Shown here one piece after another: positions 9,220 through 19,316 of a stretch of 64,000 bases of DNA. Positions within the stretch are counted from its first letter, which is position 1. Every line of letters starts with the position of its first letter. Position numbers and translations under genes: made by a program. Location of the stretch: the NCBI GenBank assembly GCA_021841935.1, contig JAKCDL010000001.1:257679-321678 (forward strand), written 5' to 3'. The stretch is from Actinomycetes bacterium. GTDB taxonomy: Bacteria; Actinomycetota; Acidimicrobiia; Acidimicrobiales; Acidimicrobiaceae. A model generated the notes under the pieces. That model saw only the letters and a program-made list of their open reading frames with translations, ran no database searches and was not told the origin of the DNA.

Positions 9220-11664
9220 CTACAGGTCATCTGGATTCGTCATAGGCTTCACACCATCCAACGAAAACTCAGTTGTTACCAGAGTAGAGTCCGACGAAAT
9301 GTAGGTCTCCGTATTTGCTGGCATTGGTAGCGCCATATCTGGGGTTCTATGATCCTTGTGAGCCGCCAACGCAGCATAGTGGTAAGCCTCAAGTTTGGCG
9401 ATGAACTCAGGATCGCTATACACCGTTCCGTCGATGAGCGGTCCCTTTGTCCCATTTACTATTGCTCGAATGTCCTCACCCGTAACTGTCTTATAGGCCT
9501 CTAAAGCGTGCGCTACTGCGAAGACCTTGCTGCGATTGTCCTCTAAGAGAAGACGCACCTTTCTGAAGAGATCGTCGAGTTTAGCTTCGATTCGGTCGCC
9601 GAGCATTGCAGGAGACTCCTTAGCGTTCTTACCGCTCCTGCCACCTGGTCGTGCGCCACCAGCGCCACTTTGCTGCGAAATAGAGTGCGAAGAAATAGTC
9701 GAACCCATACCCCAGTTACCTTCCATCAACGTAGCAACGGTAGTAGCTGATTCAAGGTCGCCGGAGACTCCAGATGAGTTATCTCCATCAAAGAACATTC
9801 TCTCCCCTGCGAGCGAGGCCAAAGAGACCATAATGTCGGCTTCGTACTCACTCCTCCATCGAGTGAACTGATCTTCTGGCGGAATTGATGCAACTAGCCC
9901 CAGGAAATTACTTCCCTTCTCAATTGTTGCAATGTCGATCGTCAAGTGCTGTCGGATGGTGACAGCGGTAATAGCGTGGCAAGCCTCATGGATGGCAACC
10001 GCGTGACGATCGCGTTCGATATACTCAACGTCATCCGGTGGTCCAAAGTCTTTGAGCTGCTTAGCCCTTACGATGTCCTTCCACGTGATGACCTCTCGCC
10101 CATCTCTAATTGCAATGATTAGGGCCTCGTTAACCAAGTCCTTGATCGTCGCTCCAGTTGCATAAGGAGTAATCGTCGCTAGACGATCAATCTCCTCTTC
10201 AGTCAAGACGTGTGCCACCTTGTTTAGATAGCCTTTATATGTCCTTACGCGACCTGCTTTAGATGGATAACCGACTCTATAGATTCTGTCGATACGACCG
10301 GGCCTAAGGAGTGCTTCGTCCAAAGCATCAGGCATGTTGGTGGCCATCATGATCAACATTCTGTACTTCGGTGGCTCTTTTGGCTTGAGACCAAACGCCC
10401 TTCGGACGGTTCTGTTGAAGAAGCCCCTCGGCTTCTTGAGGCCAGATATTTCAGTCAAGAGAGCTTGGAGGGTTCCTGTACCTCCACCACCCATACCACC
10501 CATTCCGCCCGCACCAGCTACAAAGCGTGACAGACGCCCGCGACGAACCTCTGGTTCTTCTTCGGCCGGCCTATTTGCGTTGAATATATGTCCTAAAGAA
10601 GCTGTAGAAATATAGCTTGACCCATTGCACGAATCGATGTGGTTGGCGAAAGATGTCAAGGGTGAGTTGAAGCTACCGCCAGTGCCAGCAAGACTTCCAC
10701 GACTTCCCAAAGAGTCTGCCTCATCAAAGAAGACTACTACGCCGCCGTATCGCACTGCAAGCTTTCGGAGCTTTCTAAAGAGGCCCTTTACCTTTAGGAC
10801 ACCGATGCCCATGAACATGTTTATAAAGGCACCTGGATCGACGAAGACGAAGGGGTTCTCAGTTTCGCCAGCGACAGCTTCTGCCATCAAAGTCTTTCCT
10901 GTACCTGGAGGCCCCCACAGCAAAATACCTCCGGGAACATAGCCACCCTTTTCCTCGATTACATCTGGGTCTTTGAGGAAGATGATATTTTCCTTGATGC
11001 GTTCGAGCACTGCATCTTGGCCCCAGACGTCACTAAACCTTGTCTTTACGTCGCCCGGGAAGTAGACGTCAATACCGCCCTTCGAAAGGAACCAGAAGAG
11101 GCCAACGAACTGCAAGATTACGAACACAAAGGCGAAGGCGAGTTGCAGAATCAACGGGAGCGACGCTGATAGGGCTGCAGGCGCTTGAAATATCGCCGTA
11201 AAGACTGACAAGTGGTAGTGCGCGGCCAAAAATATATCCAACGCTGCGAGAGCTCCGACATACTTAAGGGCGCGACTCACGCGATACTTGTTCCAATCAT
11301 TCATCGTTGCAGAGCGTCGATTTACTCCAGAGAAGAGAACCTTCGAAAAGAAGGTATTCCATTCAGCCGACCTCTCAGCAATTAGATAGTGAACTTGGCG
11401 AAGCCCTTCAAGAACGAAGAGTCCCACCAGCCACCAAGCTGCGCCCATTTCGTGTGCCATTCCATCAAGCACACTCATCAACGGGTTTTGCGAGAGCACG
11501 TTTACAGTAAGAAACAGAAACAAGCCCACGATCACAAGAAGGAACTTAGACCTGTCCCATAAGCTCATCTTTTGACGAACTTCCATATCTAGAGTCGAGC
11601 TCTTATAGTGCTGCTCGGCCATCTCTGAATCAAAGGCATTTTCGCCTCTATTCTTCTTTCCCAC
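9220..11664 (-). CDS. FtsH-like membrane AAA+ zinc metalloprotease, atypical
   Basis: 814 residues. The N-terminal 200 residues hold about four hydrophobic segments (roughly 41-57, 77-95, 135-155, 169-193), unlike FtsH with two. The AAA module has Walker A GPPGTGKT (251-258), pore loop MFMGIG (283-288), Walker B VVVFFDEAD (309-317) and the second region of homology ending ALLRPGRIDR (451-460). Between Walker B and the sensor there is an insertion of about 80 residues (320-399) with a glycine-methionine stretch GAGGMGGMGGGG. The protease module has HEACH (559-563), an HExxH zinc site, and SGDLESAT (634-641), whose Asp is the third ligand. Both catalytic halves look intact. It overlaps the lipoprotein gene by one base (TAGTG) and is surely coupled to it. 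Substrate unknown. Confidence 0.85.
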   Translation of the reverse strand: MGKKNRGENAFDSEMAEQHYKSSTLDMEVRQKMSLWDRSKFLLVIVGLFLFLTVNVLSQNPLMSVLDGMAHEMGAAWWLVGLFVLEGLRQVHYLIAERSAEWNTFFSKVLFSGVNRRSATMNDWNKYRVSRALKYVGALAALDIFLAAHYHLSVFTAIFQAPAALSASLPLILQLAFAFVFVILQFVGLFWFLSKGGIDVYFPGDVKTRFSDVWGQDAVLERIKENIIFLKDPDVIEEKGGYVPGGILLWGPPGTGKTLMAEAVAGETENPFVFVDPGAFINMFMGIGVLKVKGLFRKLRKLAVRYGGVVVFFDEADSLGSRGSLAGTGGSFNSPLTSFANHIDSCNGSSYISTASLGHIFNANRPAEEEPEVRRGRLSRFVAGAGGMGGMGGGGTGTLQALLTEISGLKKPRGFFNRTVRRAFGLKPKEPPKYRMLIMMATNMPDALDEALLRPGRIDRIYRVGYPSKAGRVRTYKGYLNKVAHVLTEEEIDRLATITPYATGATIKDLVNEALIIAIRDGREVITWKDIVRAKQLKDFGPPDDVEYIERDRHAVAIHEACHAITAVTIRQHLTIDIATIEKGSNFLGLVASIPPEDQFTRWRSEYEADIMVSLASLAGERMFFDGDNSSGVSGDLESATTVATLMEGNWGMGSTISSHSISQQSGAGGARPGGRSGKNAKESPAMLGDRIEAKLDDLFRKVRLLLEDNRSKVFAVAHALEAYKTVTGEDIRAIVNGTKGPLIDGTVYSDPEFIAKLEAYHYAALAAHKDHRTPDMALPMPANTETYISSDSTLVTTEFSLDGVKPMTNPDDL

Positions 11665-12371
11665 TATCTCTCCTTAACGCTCCAGGAGTTTACGATCGTT
11701 TGAATCGTCGACTTATTTGAATTAAAACATTTCAAGTCGCATCCCACACCAATTAGGTAGACCCAATTAGTGTTGGCATCGACCTCTGCAACTTGGTCAA
11801 GCACGGCAGTGGGCTTACCCGATTGCTTTACGTAAACAACCATACGCGATCCGCGCATTCCACTTGCTGTAACAAATTCGTTGTAAGACTGTGACGCGTA
11901 TGTTACTCCGCCCACAGAATTTGAAGACGAAAGAGGATCTACCGGCAGCAACAACTTACGAATGGTCGCAAGTGAGAAAGAGTCACGCTGAGATGCGGAC
12001 AACTTTGTTGCCTGCGAAATCCCAAAGGGAACATTCGAAAAGATTCCAGTCAAACTCGAGAGCGACGTTGCTCTCTGAGCCGTGAAGACTGTTGCCCAAT
12101 TCCCGGTTTCTATGGACGCCAACTGTGATGCACTCAACGTCATCTGAGGCGTCGAATAGACGTCTTTGGGGCCAAAATTACTCCACGATTGTGGCACTTT
12201 GAAGTACATATCGGCACCTGAGGAATTCGTAAAGTTGAAGAAGTTGTAGTGAGAAAGGCCACAGCTCGATGCAAGTAAGGCAACTGCCGACGAACCAAGC
12301 AGAAGCGGTACGACGCTTTTACCTCGTACATCACCTTTTGTTCTTCTCGATTGTGATAGGAAACTAAGCAA
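11664..12371 (-). CDS. Putative lipoprotein coupled to the FtsH-like protease
   Basis: I do not recognise the family. From the TTG start at 12371 (GGAG about 14 bases upstream, a second GAGAAG closer) the protein has a basic N-region (SRRTKGDVRGK), a hydrophobic core VVPLLLGSSAVALLAS and a lipobox-like LASSC followed by GLSHYNFFNF, so it is probably a secreted lipoprotein of about 200 mature residues, rich in Ser, Thr and Asn. The frame is open up to 12536, but that extension would translate the groEL terminator, so I reject it. The stop codon TAG shares its G with the GTG of the protease gene, and AAGGAG inside the lipoprotein end serves as its ribosome site. It may be a substrate or partner of the protease; this is inference. 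Confidence 0.6.
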   Translation of the reverse strand: MLSFLSQSRRTKGDVRGKSVVPLLLGSSAVALLASSCGLSHYNFFNFTNSSGADMYFKVPQSWSNFGPKDVYSTPQMTLSASQLASIETGNWATVFTAQRATSLSSLTGIFSNVPFGISQATKLSASQRDSFSLATIRKLLLPVDPLSSSNSVGGVTYASQSYNEFVTASGMRGSRMVVYVKQSGKPTAVLDQVAEVDANTNWVYLIGVGCDLKCFNSNKSTIQTIVNSWSVKER

Positions 12372-12488
12372 GTTCTTCTCGTTCTCCAAATATCGAACTT
12401 CCAAATACAAGGATACGCTATTCCCCACTCTATAGATAGTGGCGTTATCTGTAATTTCCCTTAGAGAAAACTTGCCATAAGATAACAA

Positions 12489-12518
12489 AAGGCGGACAGT
12501 CAAGTGACTGTCCGCCTT
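12489..12518 (-). terminator. Rho-independent terminator of groEL
   Basis: Inverted repeat AAGGCGGACAGTCA / TGACTGTCCGCCTT with a 2-base centre (in practice about 12 bp and a 6-base loop). Read on the minus strand it lies 54 bases after the groEL stop and runs into TTTTGTTATC. It ends the groEL transcript and separates it from the lipoprotein-protease unit. Confidence 0.85.
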
Positions 12519-12571
12519 CATCAACTCAAATATCAATATCGACCAAGATAATCGATATTCAAATACGAGCT

Positions 12572-14218
<1,647 letters not shown>

Positions 14219-14245
14219 TTAGCACTCTCAATACTAGAGTGCTAA
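14219..14245 (-). promoter_or_regulatory. CIRCE operator (HrcA site)
   Basis: A perfect match to the CIRCE consensus TTAGCACTC-N9-GAGTGCTAA, 28 bases upstream of the groEL start codon. HrcA binds this element and represses chaperonin genes in the absence of heat stress. hrcA itself is not in the window. Confidence 0.97.
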
Positions 14246-14288
14246 AACTCAAAGTTGTGCACTAACGAAGAATTTTTTGGCCGTAGTG

Positions 14289-14570
14289 CTATCTTGAACC
14301 ACCCGCAACTGCAGGAACAATCGAAATAACCTGACCCTCGGCGACCGGGGTGTTAGAACCATCTAGAAAACGTACGTCCTCATCTGCAAGGAAGACATTT
14401 ACAAAGCGTCGTATTACGCCCGATTCGTCAAATATTCGATCTTGAAGACTTGGAAACTGCGCGCCCAAATCGCTCAAAGCCTCACCGACAGTGCTACCAC
14501 TTACGGCTATCTCTGAGACACCCTGAGTAAGAGAACGAAGTTGGGTTGGTATCCGTACATTTACCGACAT
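14289..14570 (-). CDS. MoaD/ThiS-family sulfur carrier, CysO-like
   Basis: 93 residues with the beta-grasp fold of MoaD/ThiS proteins. It is closest to mycobacterial CysO: VRIPTQLRSLT at the start, RRFVNVFLADEDVRFLDG in the middle, and a C-terminus SIVPAVAGGSR. In CysO the chain ends in Gly-Gly, which is adenylated and turned into a thiocarboxylate that donates sulfide to a PLP enzyme. Here two residues, Ser-Arg, follow the Gly-Gly, so the protein must be trimmed before activation, as known for QbsE and for the HcyS carrier of Wolinella. It begins 2 bases after the ThrC-like stop and shares its SAM-riboswitch transcript. No E1-like MoeB or JAMM protease is seen in the window. Confidence 0.88.
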   Translation of the reverse strand: MSVNVRIPTQLRSLTQGVSEIAVSGSTVGEALSDLGAQFPSLQDRIFDESGVIRRFVNVFLADEDVRFLDGSNTPVAEGQVISIVPAVAGGSR

Positions 14571-14572
14571 AT

Positions 14573-15814
14573 TTAGCGACTCCTTTGCTCATTTAAAAAC
14601 TGAAAGAATTGATCGAGCTTTGGCTCGATGGTTATAGTTGCCTGGGTTGTGGGGGCCATCGCTTCAACGGTCTTCAATCCATTACCGGTGATGTATGCGA
14701 CGGTCCTTTCATTCTTTTTGATGACGCCTTCTGCAACCAACTTGACAAGAGTGGCTATTGTAACCCCACCCGCAGTTTCAGCGAAAATACCTTCGGTTCG
14801 CGCAAGCAAGCGTATACCTTCTAAAACCTCTTCATCAGTTACAGAACCAAAACCGCCACCACTTTTTCGTACTACATCGAGTGCGTAGTATCCGTCGGCA
14901 GGATTGCCGATCGCCAAGGACTTAGCTATCGTGTTGGGCTTAACCGGCCTAATAACGTCGCTGTTGGATGCAAAGGCAGTCGCGACTGGAGAACATCCTG
15001 CTGCTTGGGCACCACTAATCTTGACATTAGGCTTTCGCTCAAGGAGCCCAACTCGGTGTAGTTCGTCAAAACCCTTATAGATTTTGGTCAATTGACTTCC
15101 AGAGGCAACCGGGACAACGACATGGTCCGGCGTGTCCCATCCCAACTGTTCAGCTACCTCAAAGGCGAGGGTCTTCGATCCCTCCGAGTAGTACGTCCGG
15201 ACATTGACATTGACAAATGCCCACTCCGGCTCCTCAGAGGCTATCTCGGCGCACAGGCGATTGACATCGTCGTAATTTCCATCTATCGCCACTACATTTC
15301 CGCCATATACCGCGGTTGTAATTATCTTTGCTCTTTCAAGGTTTGCCGGAACAAAGACGTAAGACTCCATATTTGCCCACGCTGCATGAGCAGCTACGGA
15401 GTTAGCCAAGTTTCCGGTTGAAGCGCATGCAGCTACTTTGAGTCCAAGTTCTCGAGCTTTGCTCAGTGCAACTGATACGACACGATCCTTGAATGACCCT
15501 GTTGGATTCAACGTATCGTTTTTGATCCAGAGTTCGTCGAGGCCAAGATGACTCGCGAGTCTTTCTGCGCGTACTAGTGGCGTAAATCCGGCTCCAAGCG
15601 AGACATAGTCGGTAGATTCGACAGGTAGAAGTTCACGGTAACGCCACATATTATTTGGGCCAGCCGCAATTGACTCGTGAGAGACCTTTGATGCGATGGC
15701 GTCGTAGTCGTACCTTACCTCAAGAGGCCCAAAACAAAATTCGCAAACGTGAAGCGCCTTAGCTTCGTAGCTCTTACCACACTCTTTGCACACAAGAGCC
15801 ATAACATTTGACAT
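14573..15814 (-). CDS. ThrC-like fold-II PLP enzyme (threonine synthase family), SAM-regulated
   Basis: 413 residues. The N-terminal zinc ribbon has Cys pairs at 9/12 and 24/27 (CKEC, CEFC). The PLP lysine is in NPTGSFKDR (Lys109), and the phosphate-binding SGSQ turn follows near residue 240. Family members convert O-phosphohomoserine to threonine. The context argues for a different product: the mRNA leader is a SAM riboswitch and the next gene is a sulfur carrier. I infer sulfhydrylation of O-phosphohomoserine to homocysteine. ATG 15814 is the start, because AGGAGG is at 15821-15826; an upstream ATG at 15829 would place this site inside the gene. Plain threonine synthase remains the alternative. 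Confidence 0.85.
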   Translation of the reverse strand: MSNVMALVCKECGKSYEAKALHVCEFCFGPLEVRYDYDAIASKVSHESIAAGPNNMWRYRELLPVESTDYVSLGAGFTPLVRAERLASHLGLDELWIKNDTLNPTGSFKDRVVSVALSKARELGLKVAACASTGNLANSVAAHAAWANMESYVFVPANLERAKIITTAVYGGNVVAIDGNYDDVNRLCAEIASEEPEWAFVNVNVRTYYSEGSKTLAFEVAEQLGWDTPDHVVVPVASGSQLTKIYKGFDELHRVGLLERKPNVKISGAQAAGCSPVATAFASNSDVIRPVKPNTIAKSLAIGNPADGYYALDVVRKSGGGFGSVTDEEVLEGIRLLARTEGIFAETAGGVTIATLVKLVAEGVIKKNERTVAYITGNGLKTVEAMAPTTQATITIEPKLDQFFQFLNEQRSR

Positions 15815-15825
15815 GTCGATCCTCC

Positions 15826-15907
15826 TCATCGCTCGGGCGTTGGCACCTTCTCTCCTCGAGCGGTTGCCGCGGCGTCGTAGGGCCCGTCCCTCGACCGCTC
15901 TTGATGA
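15826..15907 (-). promoter_or_regulatory. SAM riboswitch (S-box-like, short form without P4)
   Basis: Read on the minus strand, the leader reproduces the S-box core in order: TCATC (P1), AAGAG, GAGGGA, GGCCC, GGCAACC, then AAGGTGCCAA and GATGA (P1 return). P1 pairs 15903-15907 with 15826-15830; P2 begins GCGG/CCGC (15895-15898 with 15869-15872). The pseudoknot is perfect: CGGGC in the P2 loop (15882-15886) with GCCCG after GGTGCCAAC (15834-15838). P3 is tiny and P4 is absent, as in the SAM-I/IV variant group. The P1 return directly abuts the AGGAGG ribosome site (15821-15826), so SAM binding should block translation of the ThrC-like gene. Confidence 0.88.
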
Positions 15908-15961
15908 AACATATAATTTTTCAAGTCTACCTAGTGAGATCGGTTAGGTCGCAGCGATTGT

Positions 15962-16984
15962 TTAGTTCTGACGGTAATGACTAATCTCGCGATTGAAAAG
16001 TTCATCAACTGCAAGCGCCAAAGACGAGTACGGCTCGTTGAGCGAACGTTCAATACCGACAAGTTCCTTCAGCGTTACCGGTGACGCCAATCCCTCAAGA
16101 AATCGGCTACCAGGGGTAATCTCTGAATCGCCACACAATATGAAGATCGGCTTTGACGCCGAGCGTGCAAGCTTTACTACCTCCCCAACTACCTTTCCAT
16201 TGAAACTCTCTTCATCTAGAAGGCCCTCTCCTGTGACTACGACGTCGCATTCAAGTATGTGCCGCTCCAAATTCAGAGCTTCTGCCACGTAGTCAAAGCC
16301 ACGAACTAACGAGGCTCCCGCACAGTGGAGAAATCCAGCTAGTCCACCCGCAGCACCGCTACCTGGAACATCTACGGGCGATATTCCATAAACTCCCTGA
16401 TAGATCTGGGCAGTACCCATTAGGCGTCTACGCAAAAATTGAACCTGCTTGGAAGTTGCTCCCTTTTGTGGAGCAAAGTCGGTGGCCGCATCGAGAAACG
16501 TCGTCTCAACGTCATAAAGACACGTTACGTCTACTCTTTCGAAGCCTCGAAGATTACGCAGTACTTCAAAAGCACCTAAGCCGCCATCGGTAGTGGCGGA
16601 ACCACCACATCCCACGACGACACTTCGATATCCCCTTTCGATCGCCACCTTGATCAATTCACCAGTGCCGATCGTTGAAGCTGCGATTGGATCGTTGGAG
16701 TCCTTACCTCCAACAAGTGTCAAACCAGAGGCCTTAGACATCTCGATTATCGCAGAGCCATCGATCGAACTACCGAACTCTGCAATTATTTTCTCGCCGA
16801 GCGGACCGTGTACCGAAGTCGTATATCGCTCGGTCGCGATTGCTTCAAGTAGCCCCTCGCCGCCATCTGAGAGTCCTATTCCTTTGATCTCTGCCCATTC
16901 AGGAGCGGTAGAGGTCACAATTTCTATTGCTTCGCGAGCGCTTAGAGTGCCCCTGAATTTGTCGAATAAAAGTAGCACTTTCAC
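15962..16984 (-). CDS. glxK: Glycerate kinase (GlxK/GarK family)
   Basis: 340 residues from the GTG at 16984. The family pattern is clear: VKVLLLFDKFRGTLSAREA at the N-terminus (DKFKG..SA type), GLSDGGEGLLEAI, the GVEE-like IGTGELIK segment, VGCGGSATTDGGLGA and VTGEGLLDEESF. The enzyme phosphorylates D-glycerate with ATP, feeding it to glycolysis. I chose GTG 16984 because the family begins within a few residues of this point; the frame extends to 17023 with non-family sequence into the divergent otsA promoter region. It is a single-gene unit between the SAM-riboswitch operon and otsA. Confidence 0.9.
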   Translation of the reverse strand: MKVLLLFDKFRGTLSAREAIEIVTSTAPEWAEIKGIGLSDGGEGLLEAIATERYTTSVHGPLGEKIIAEFGSSIDGSAIIEMSKASGLTLVGGKDSNDPIAASTIGTGELIKVAIERGYRSVVVGCGGSATTDGGLGAFEVLRNLRGFERVDVTCLYDVETTFLDAATDFAPQKGATSKQVQFLRRRLMGTAQIYQGVYGISPVDVPGSGAAGGLAGFLHCAGASLVRGFDYVAEALNLERHILECDVVVTGEGLLDEESFNGKVVGEVVKLARSASKPIFILCGDSEITPGSRFLEGLASPVTLKELVGIERSLNEPYSSLALAVDELFNREISHYRQN

Positions 16985-17068
16985 GTTGAACGATGCTAAT
17001 GACTCAGAGGACGAGATATTCAACCCTTGGACCTACGACTTCTCTTGGGCTCGCTAAGTTATAGAGCA

Positions 17069-18466
17069 ATGAACTCTTACATAATTGTTTCTAATCGAGG
17101 TCCAGTAGCCGCGAAGAGATCGCCCGATGGCGAAGGGATCGCCGTTGTAAGGTCGGGCGGAGGACTCGCCTCTGCAATCAGCCCATTGGTCCAAAATGAT
17201 CTCGCAAAGTGGCTCTTTCCGATTTCGAATGATGTCGAGATCGAGGCGTATGAGGCTGGATCTCTTACCAGCGGTGACCCGAACCTCATTCCAGTACCAG
17301 TTGCTCAAGATATTCACAGTATTGCTTACAACGAAATATCTAACAAGGTTCTCTGGTACCTATTGCACGGAATGTTTTCGCTCACAAGATCGCCAAAGTT
17401 TGATACTCAGTTCTACCTCGACTGGAAAAACTACAGTGACTTCTCAGAGGCTATTGCAGTCGCAATATCTAAGATCGCGCCAAAAAACGCCAAGGTACTC
17501 CTACAGGACTACCACATGTTCTTGGTCCCATCATTTCTCGTCACCTTGAGGAGCGACTTGTCAATTTCGCTATTTCTACACACTCCCTTCTCCTCGGCTT
17601 CAGAGTTTGAGGTACTTCCAGGAGTGGTGAGAGATCAACTTCTAGAGTCGCTTTCAAAAGTCACTCACATCGGTTTCCATGCCTCCCGATGGAAAGAAAA
17701 CTTCAATGAAGTTTTCAACCGCTTTGCCTCCCATCGACAACTTCCAAACCTTCATGTAAATCCTCTTGGAACAGATATCGAAGACATTTCAACTGCCGCA
17801 AATAGGGATACCGTTGAAATTGAAAGGACCAAGATCCGAGAGATAGCTGCAGGAAGGCGAATAATTGCAAGAGTCGACAGAATGGAGCCCTCTAAAAATA
17901 TTTTAAGGGGTATCGATTCTGTTGTAGAACTCTTTCGCTTTTATCCTCACATGATGAGGTCTGTCGTACACATAGCAAATTGTTACCCGAGCCGTGAGGC
18001 CCTCGAAGATTACGCGTCTTACGCTAATGAAGTTGAGAAAAAGATCGAGGAGTCAAATGAATACCTCCGCGATCTCGCCTCTCGCCTCGGTTTGCAACTC
18101 CCTACTGATCCCATCTACAAGTTCACGCAAGACAACTTTGCCCTCTCACTTGCGCTATTGAAGGAGTACGACGTACTACTTGTAAATCCAATCCGAGACG
18201 GCTACAACCTCGTTGCGAGTGAAGGACCTTTGATAAACGAAAGATCCGGAGGTCTAGTCCTATCTACGAATGCCGGCATTGCCGAGGTAGTTTCGGATCG
18301 CGCTAACTTGATCAATCCCTACGATATTCGAGAGAGTGCCCTTGCGATCTTCTCTATCTTCGATCAAAATGACCAACTTCGTATGGAACGCTCTGCTGAG
18401 CTTGTTGCCGTTCTAAAAGAGCGCAATCCTGCGAAGTGGCTTCAAAACCAGATTGACTGGTTTTAG
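17069..18466 (+). CDS. otsA: Trehalose-6-phosphate synthase (GT20)
   Basis: 465 residues of glycosyltransferase family 20, which joins UDP-(or other NDP-)glucose to glucose-6-phosphate. Visible motifs: SNRGPVAAKR with the downstream GGGLASAISPL near the N-terminus; LLQDYHMFLVPSFL; RVDRMEPSKNILRGIDS (phosphate and nucleotide contacts); and NPIRDGYNLVASE near residue 380, the counterpart of NPLRDGMNLVAKE. ATG 17069 (MNSYIIVSNRGPV) is the start; 14 upstream codons in frame are not family-like. otsB lies immediately downstream but convergent. Because GT20 also contains glucosylglycerol-phosphate synthases and the RDGYNL replaces RDGMNL, the acceptor is not certain, although otsB next door favours trehalose. 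Confidence 0.88.
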   Translation: MNSYIIVSNRGPVAAKRSPDGEGIAVVRSGGGLASAISPLVQNDLAKWLFPISNDVEIEAYEAGSLTSGDPNLIPVPVAQDIHSIAYNEISNKVLWYLLHGMFSLTRSPKFDTQFYLDWKNYSDFSEAIAVAISKIAPKNAKVLLQDYHMFLVPSFLVTLRSDLSISLFLHTPFSSASEFEVLPGVVRDQLLESLSKVTHIGFHASRWKENFNEVFNRFASHRQLPNLHVNPLGTDIEDISTAANRDTVEIERTKIREIAAGRRIIARVDRMEPSKNILRGIDSVVELFRFYPHMMRSVVHIANCYPSREALEDYASYANEVEKKIEESNEYLRDLASRLGLQLPTDPIYKFTQDNFALSLALLKEYDVLLVNPIRDGYNLVASEGPLINERSGGLVLSTNAGIAEVVSDRANLINPYDIRESALAIFSIFDQNDQLRMERSAELVAVLKERNPAKWLQNQIDWF

Positions 18467-18482
18467 AGCCAAAAAGATCGCC

Positions 18483-19316
18483 TCAAAGGTCAATAAGTTC
18501 GATAATCAAATCAGCTAGCTGGACTTGATCCTCTACAATCAAGTCCACAAAGCTACCAACTTTTTCTTCAGCCTCTACGCTGCCTCTAACCAAAACTGTA
18601 AAACCTCTTCCATCGGGCAATTCAGAGACGGAATTAAGTGCATCGACGTCACCGAGGTCGTCGCCAGCAAAGAATATGCCCTCAAAGTCATTCTGAAATC
18701 CAAGAACAACACTTCTTTTGGTGGGCACACCTTTAACCATCGCCTCGAAGACCATCTTTCCGCCATGCAACTCAAGGAGTTCAAGTTGAAGCCCCCTGAT
18801 ATTACCGAGGAGCAAGTCATGAATATTCTGCTGCTGCGACGGATTTTGCCTGAAATGATACCCCGTTGAAGTTCCCTTTTCCTCTATGAAGCAACCTTCT
18901 GGCATAAGCGGTCTCATGGCATCTTCTAAGGCATGTAGTTGAGAGAGTGCCTCAGAAGGAGTGGCAAAAACTCTTGTCACCCCTTTTGCTAATGTTCCGC
19001 TTTCGATTCCATACTTCCCAAATATTTCGAGATCGACCGCGGTTGGTAAAAATACGTCTCGAAGTCTTTCGATTAGGAAATCTACCGGACGACCTGAGAC
19101 GACTTTTATTTGAGTGCGTGCTGCTAGCGCCCTTAGAGGCTCAATTAAGAACTCGCTAACTCTAGCTTCCAAAGGGTCATCGACAATTGGGGCCAATGTG
19201 CCATCAAAGTCAAAGACGAAGCACAAGTTCTTACCTTCGCCCAAGAGACCCCTAAATGTCTCCCGTTTATCGTTTCTGATATCTGGCACGACTTTCCCGA
19301 TTTCTAAAAACTTCAA
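18483..19316 (-). CDS. otsB: Trehalose-6-phosphate phosphatase (HAD family)
   Basis: 277 residues of the OtsB group of HAD phosphatases, which dephosphorylates trehalose-6-phosphate to trehalose. Motif I is FVFDFDGTLAPI (catalytic Asp in DFDGT), motif II KVVSGRPVDFL, then FGKYGIE (the substrate-facing G..G.E region) and motif III-IV FFAGDDLGDVDALN. It is convergent with otsA, 16 bases apart. Its start overlaps the stop of the LytR_C gene by 4 bases, so it is the second gene of that unit and probably translated by coupling. Confidence 0.92.
   Translation of the reverse strand: MKFLEIGKVVPDIRNDKRETFRGLLGEGKNLCFVFDFDGTLAPIVDDPLEARVSEFLIEPLRALAARTQIKVVSGRPVDFLIERLRDVFLPTAVDLEIFGKYGIESGTLAKGVTRVFATPSEALSQLHALEDAMRPLMPEGCFIEEKGTSTGYHFRQNPSQQQNIHDLLLGNIRGLQLELLELHGGKMVFEAMVKGVPTKRSVVLGFQNDFEGIFFAGDDLGDVDALNSVSELPDGRGFTVLVRGSVEAEEKVGSFVDLIVEDQVQLADLIIELIDL

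Noticed and set aside
12372-12536. N-terminal extension of the lipoprotein frame up to 12536
   Set aside because: It would translate the groEL terminator hairpin and place 55 residues before the signal peptide.
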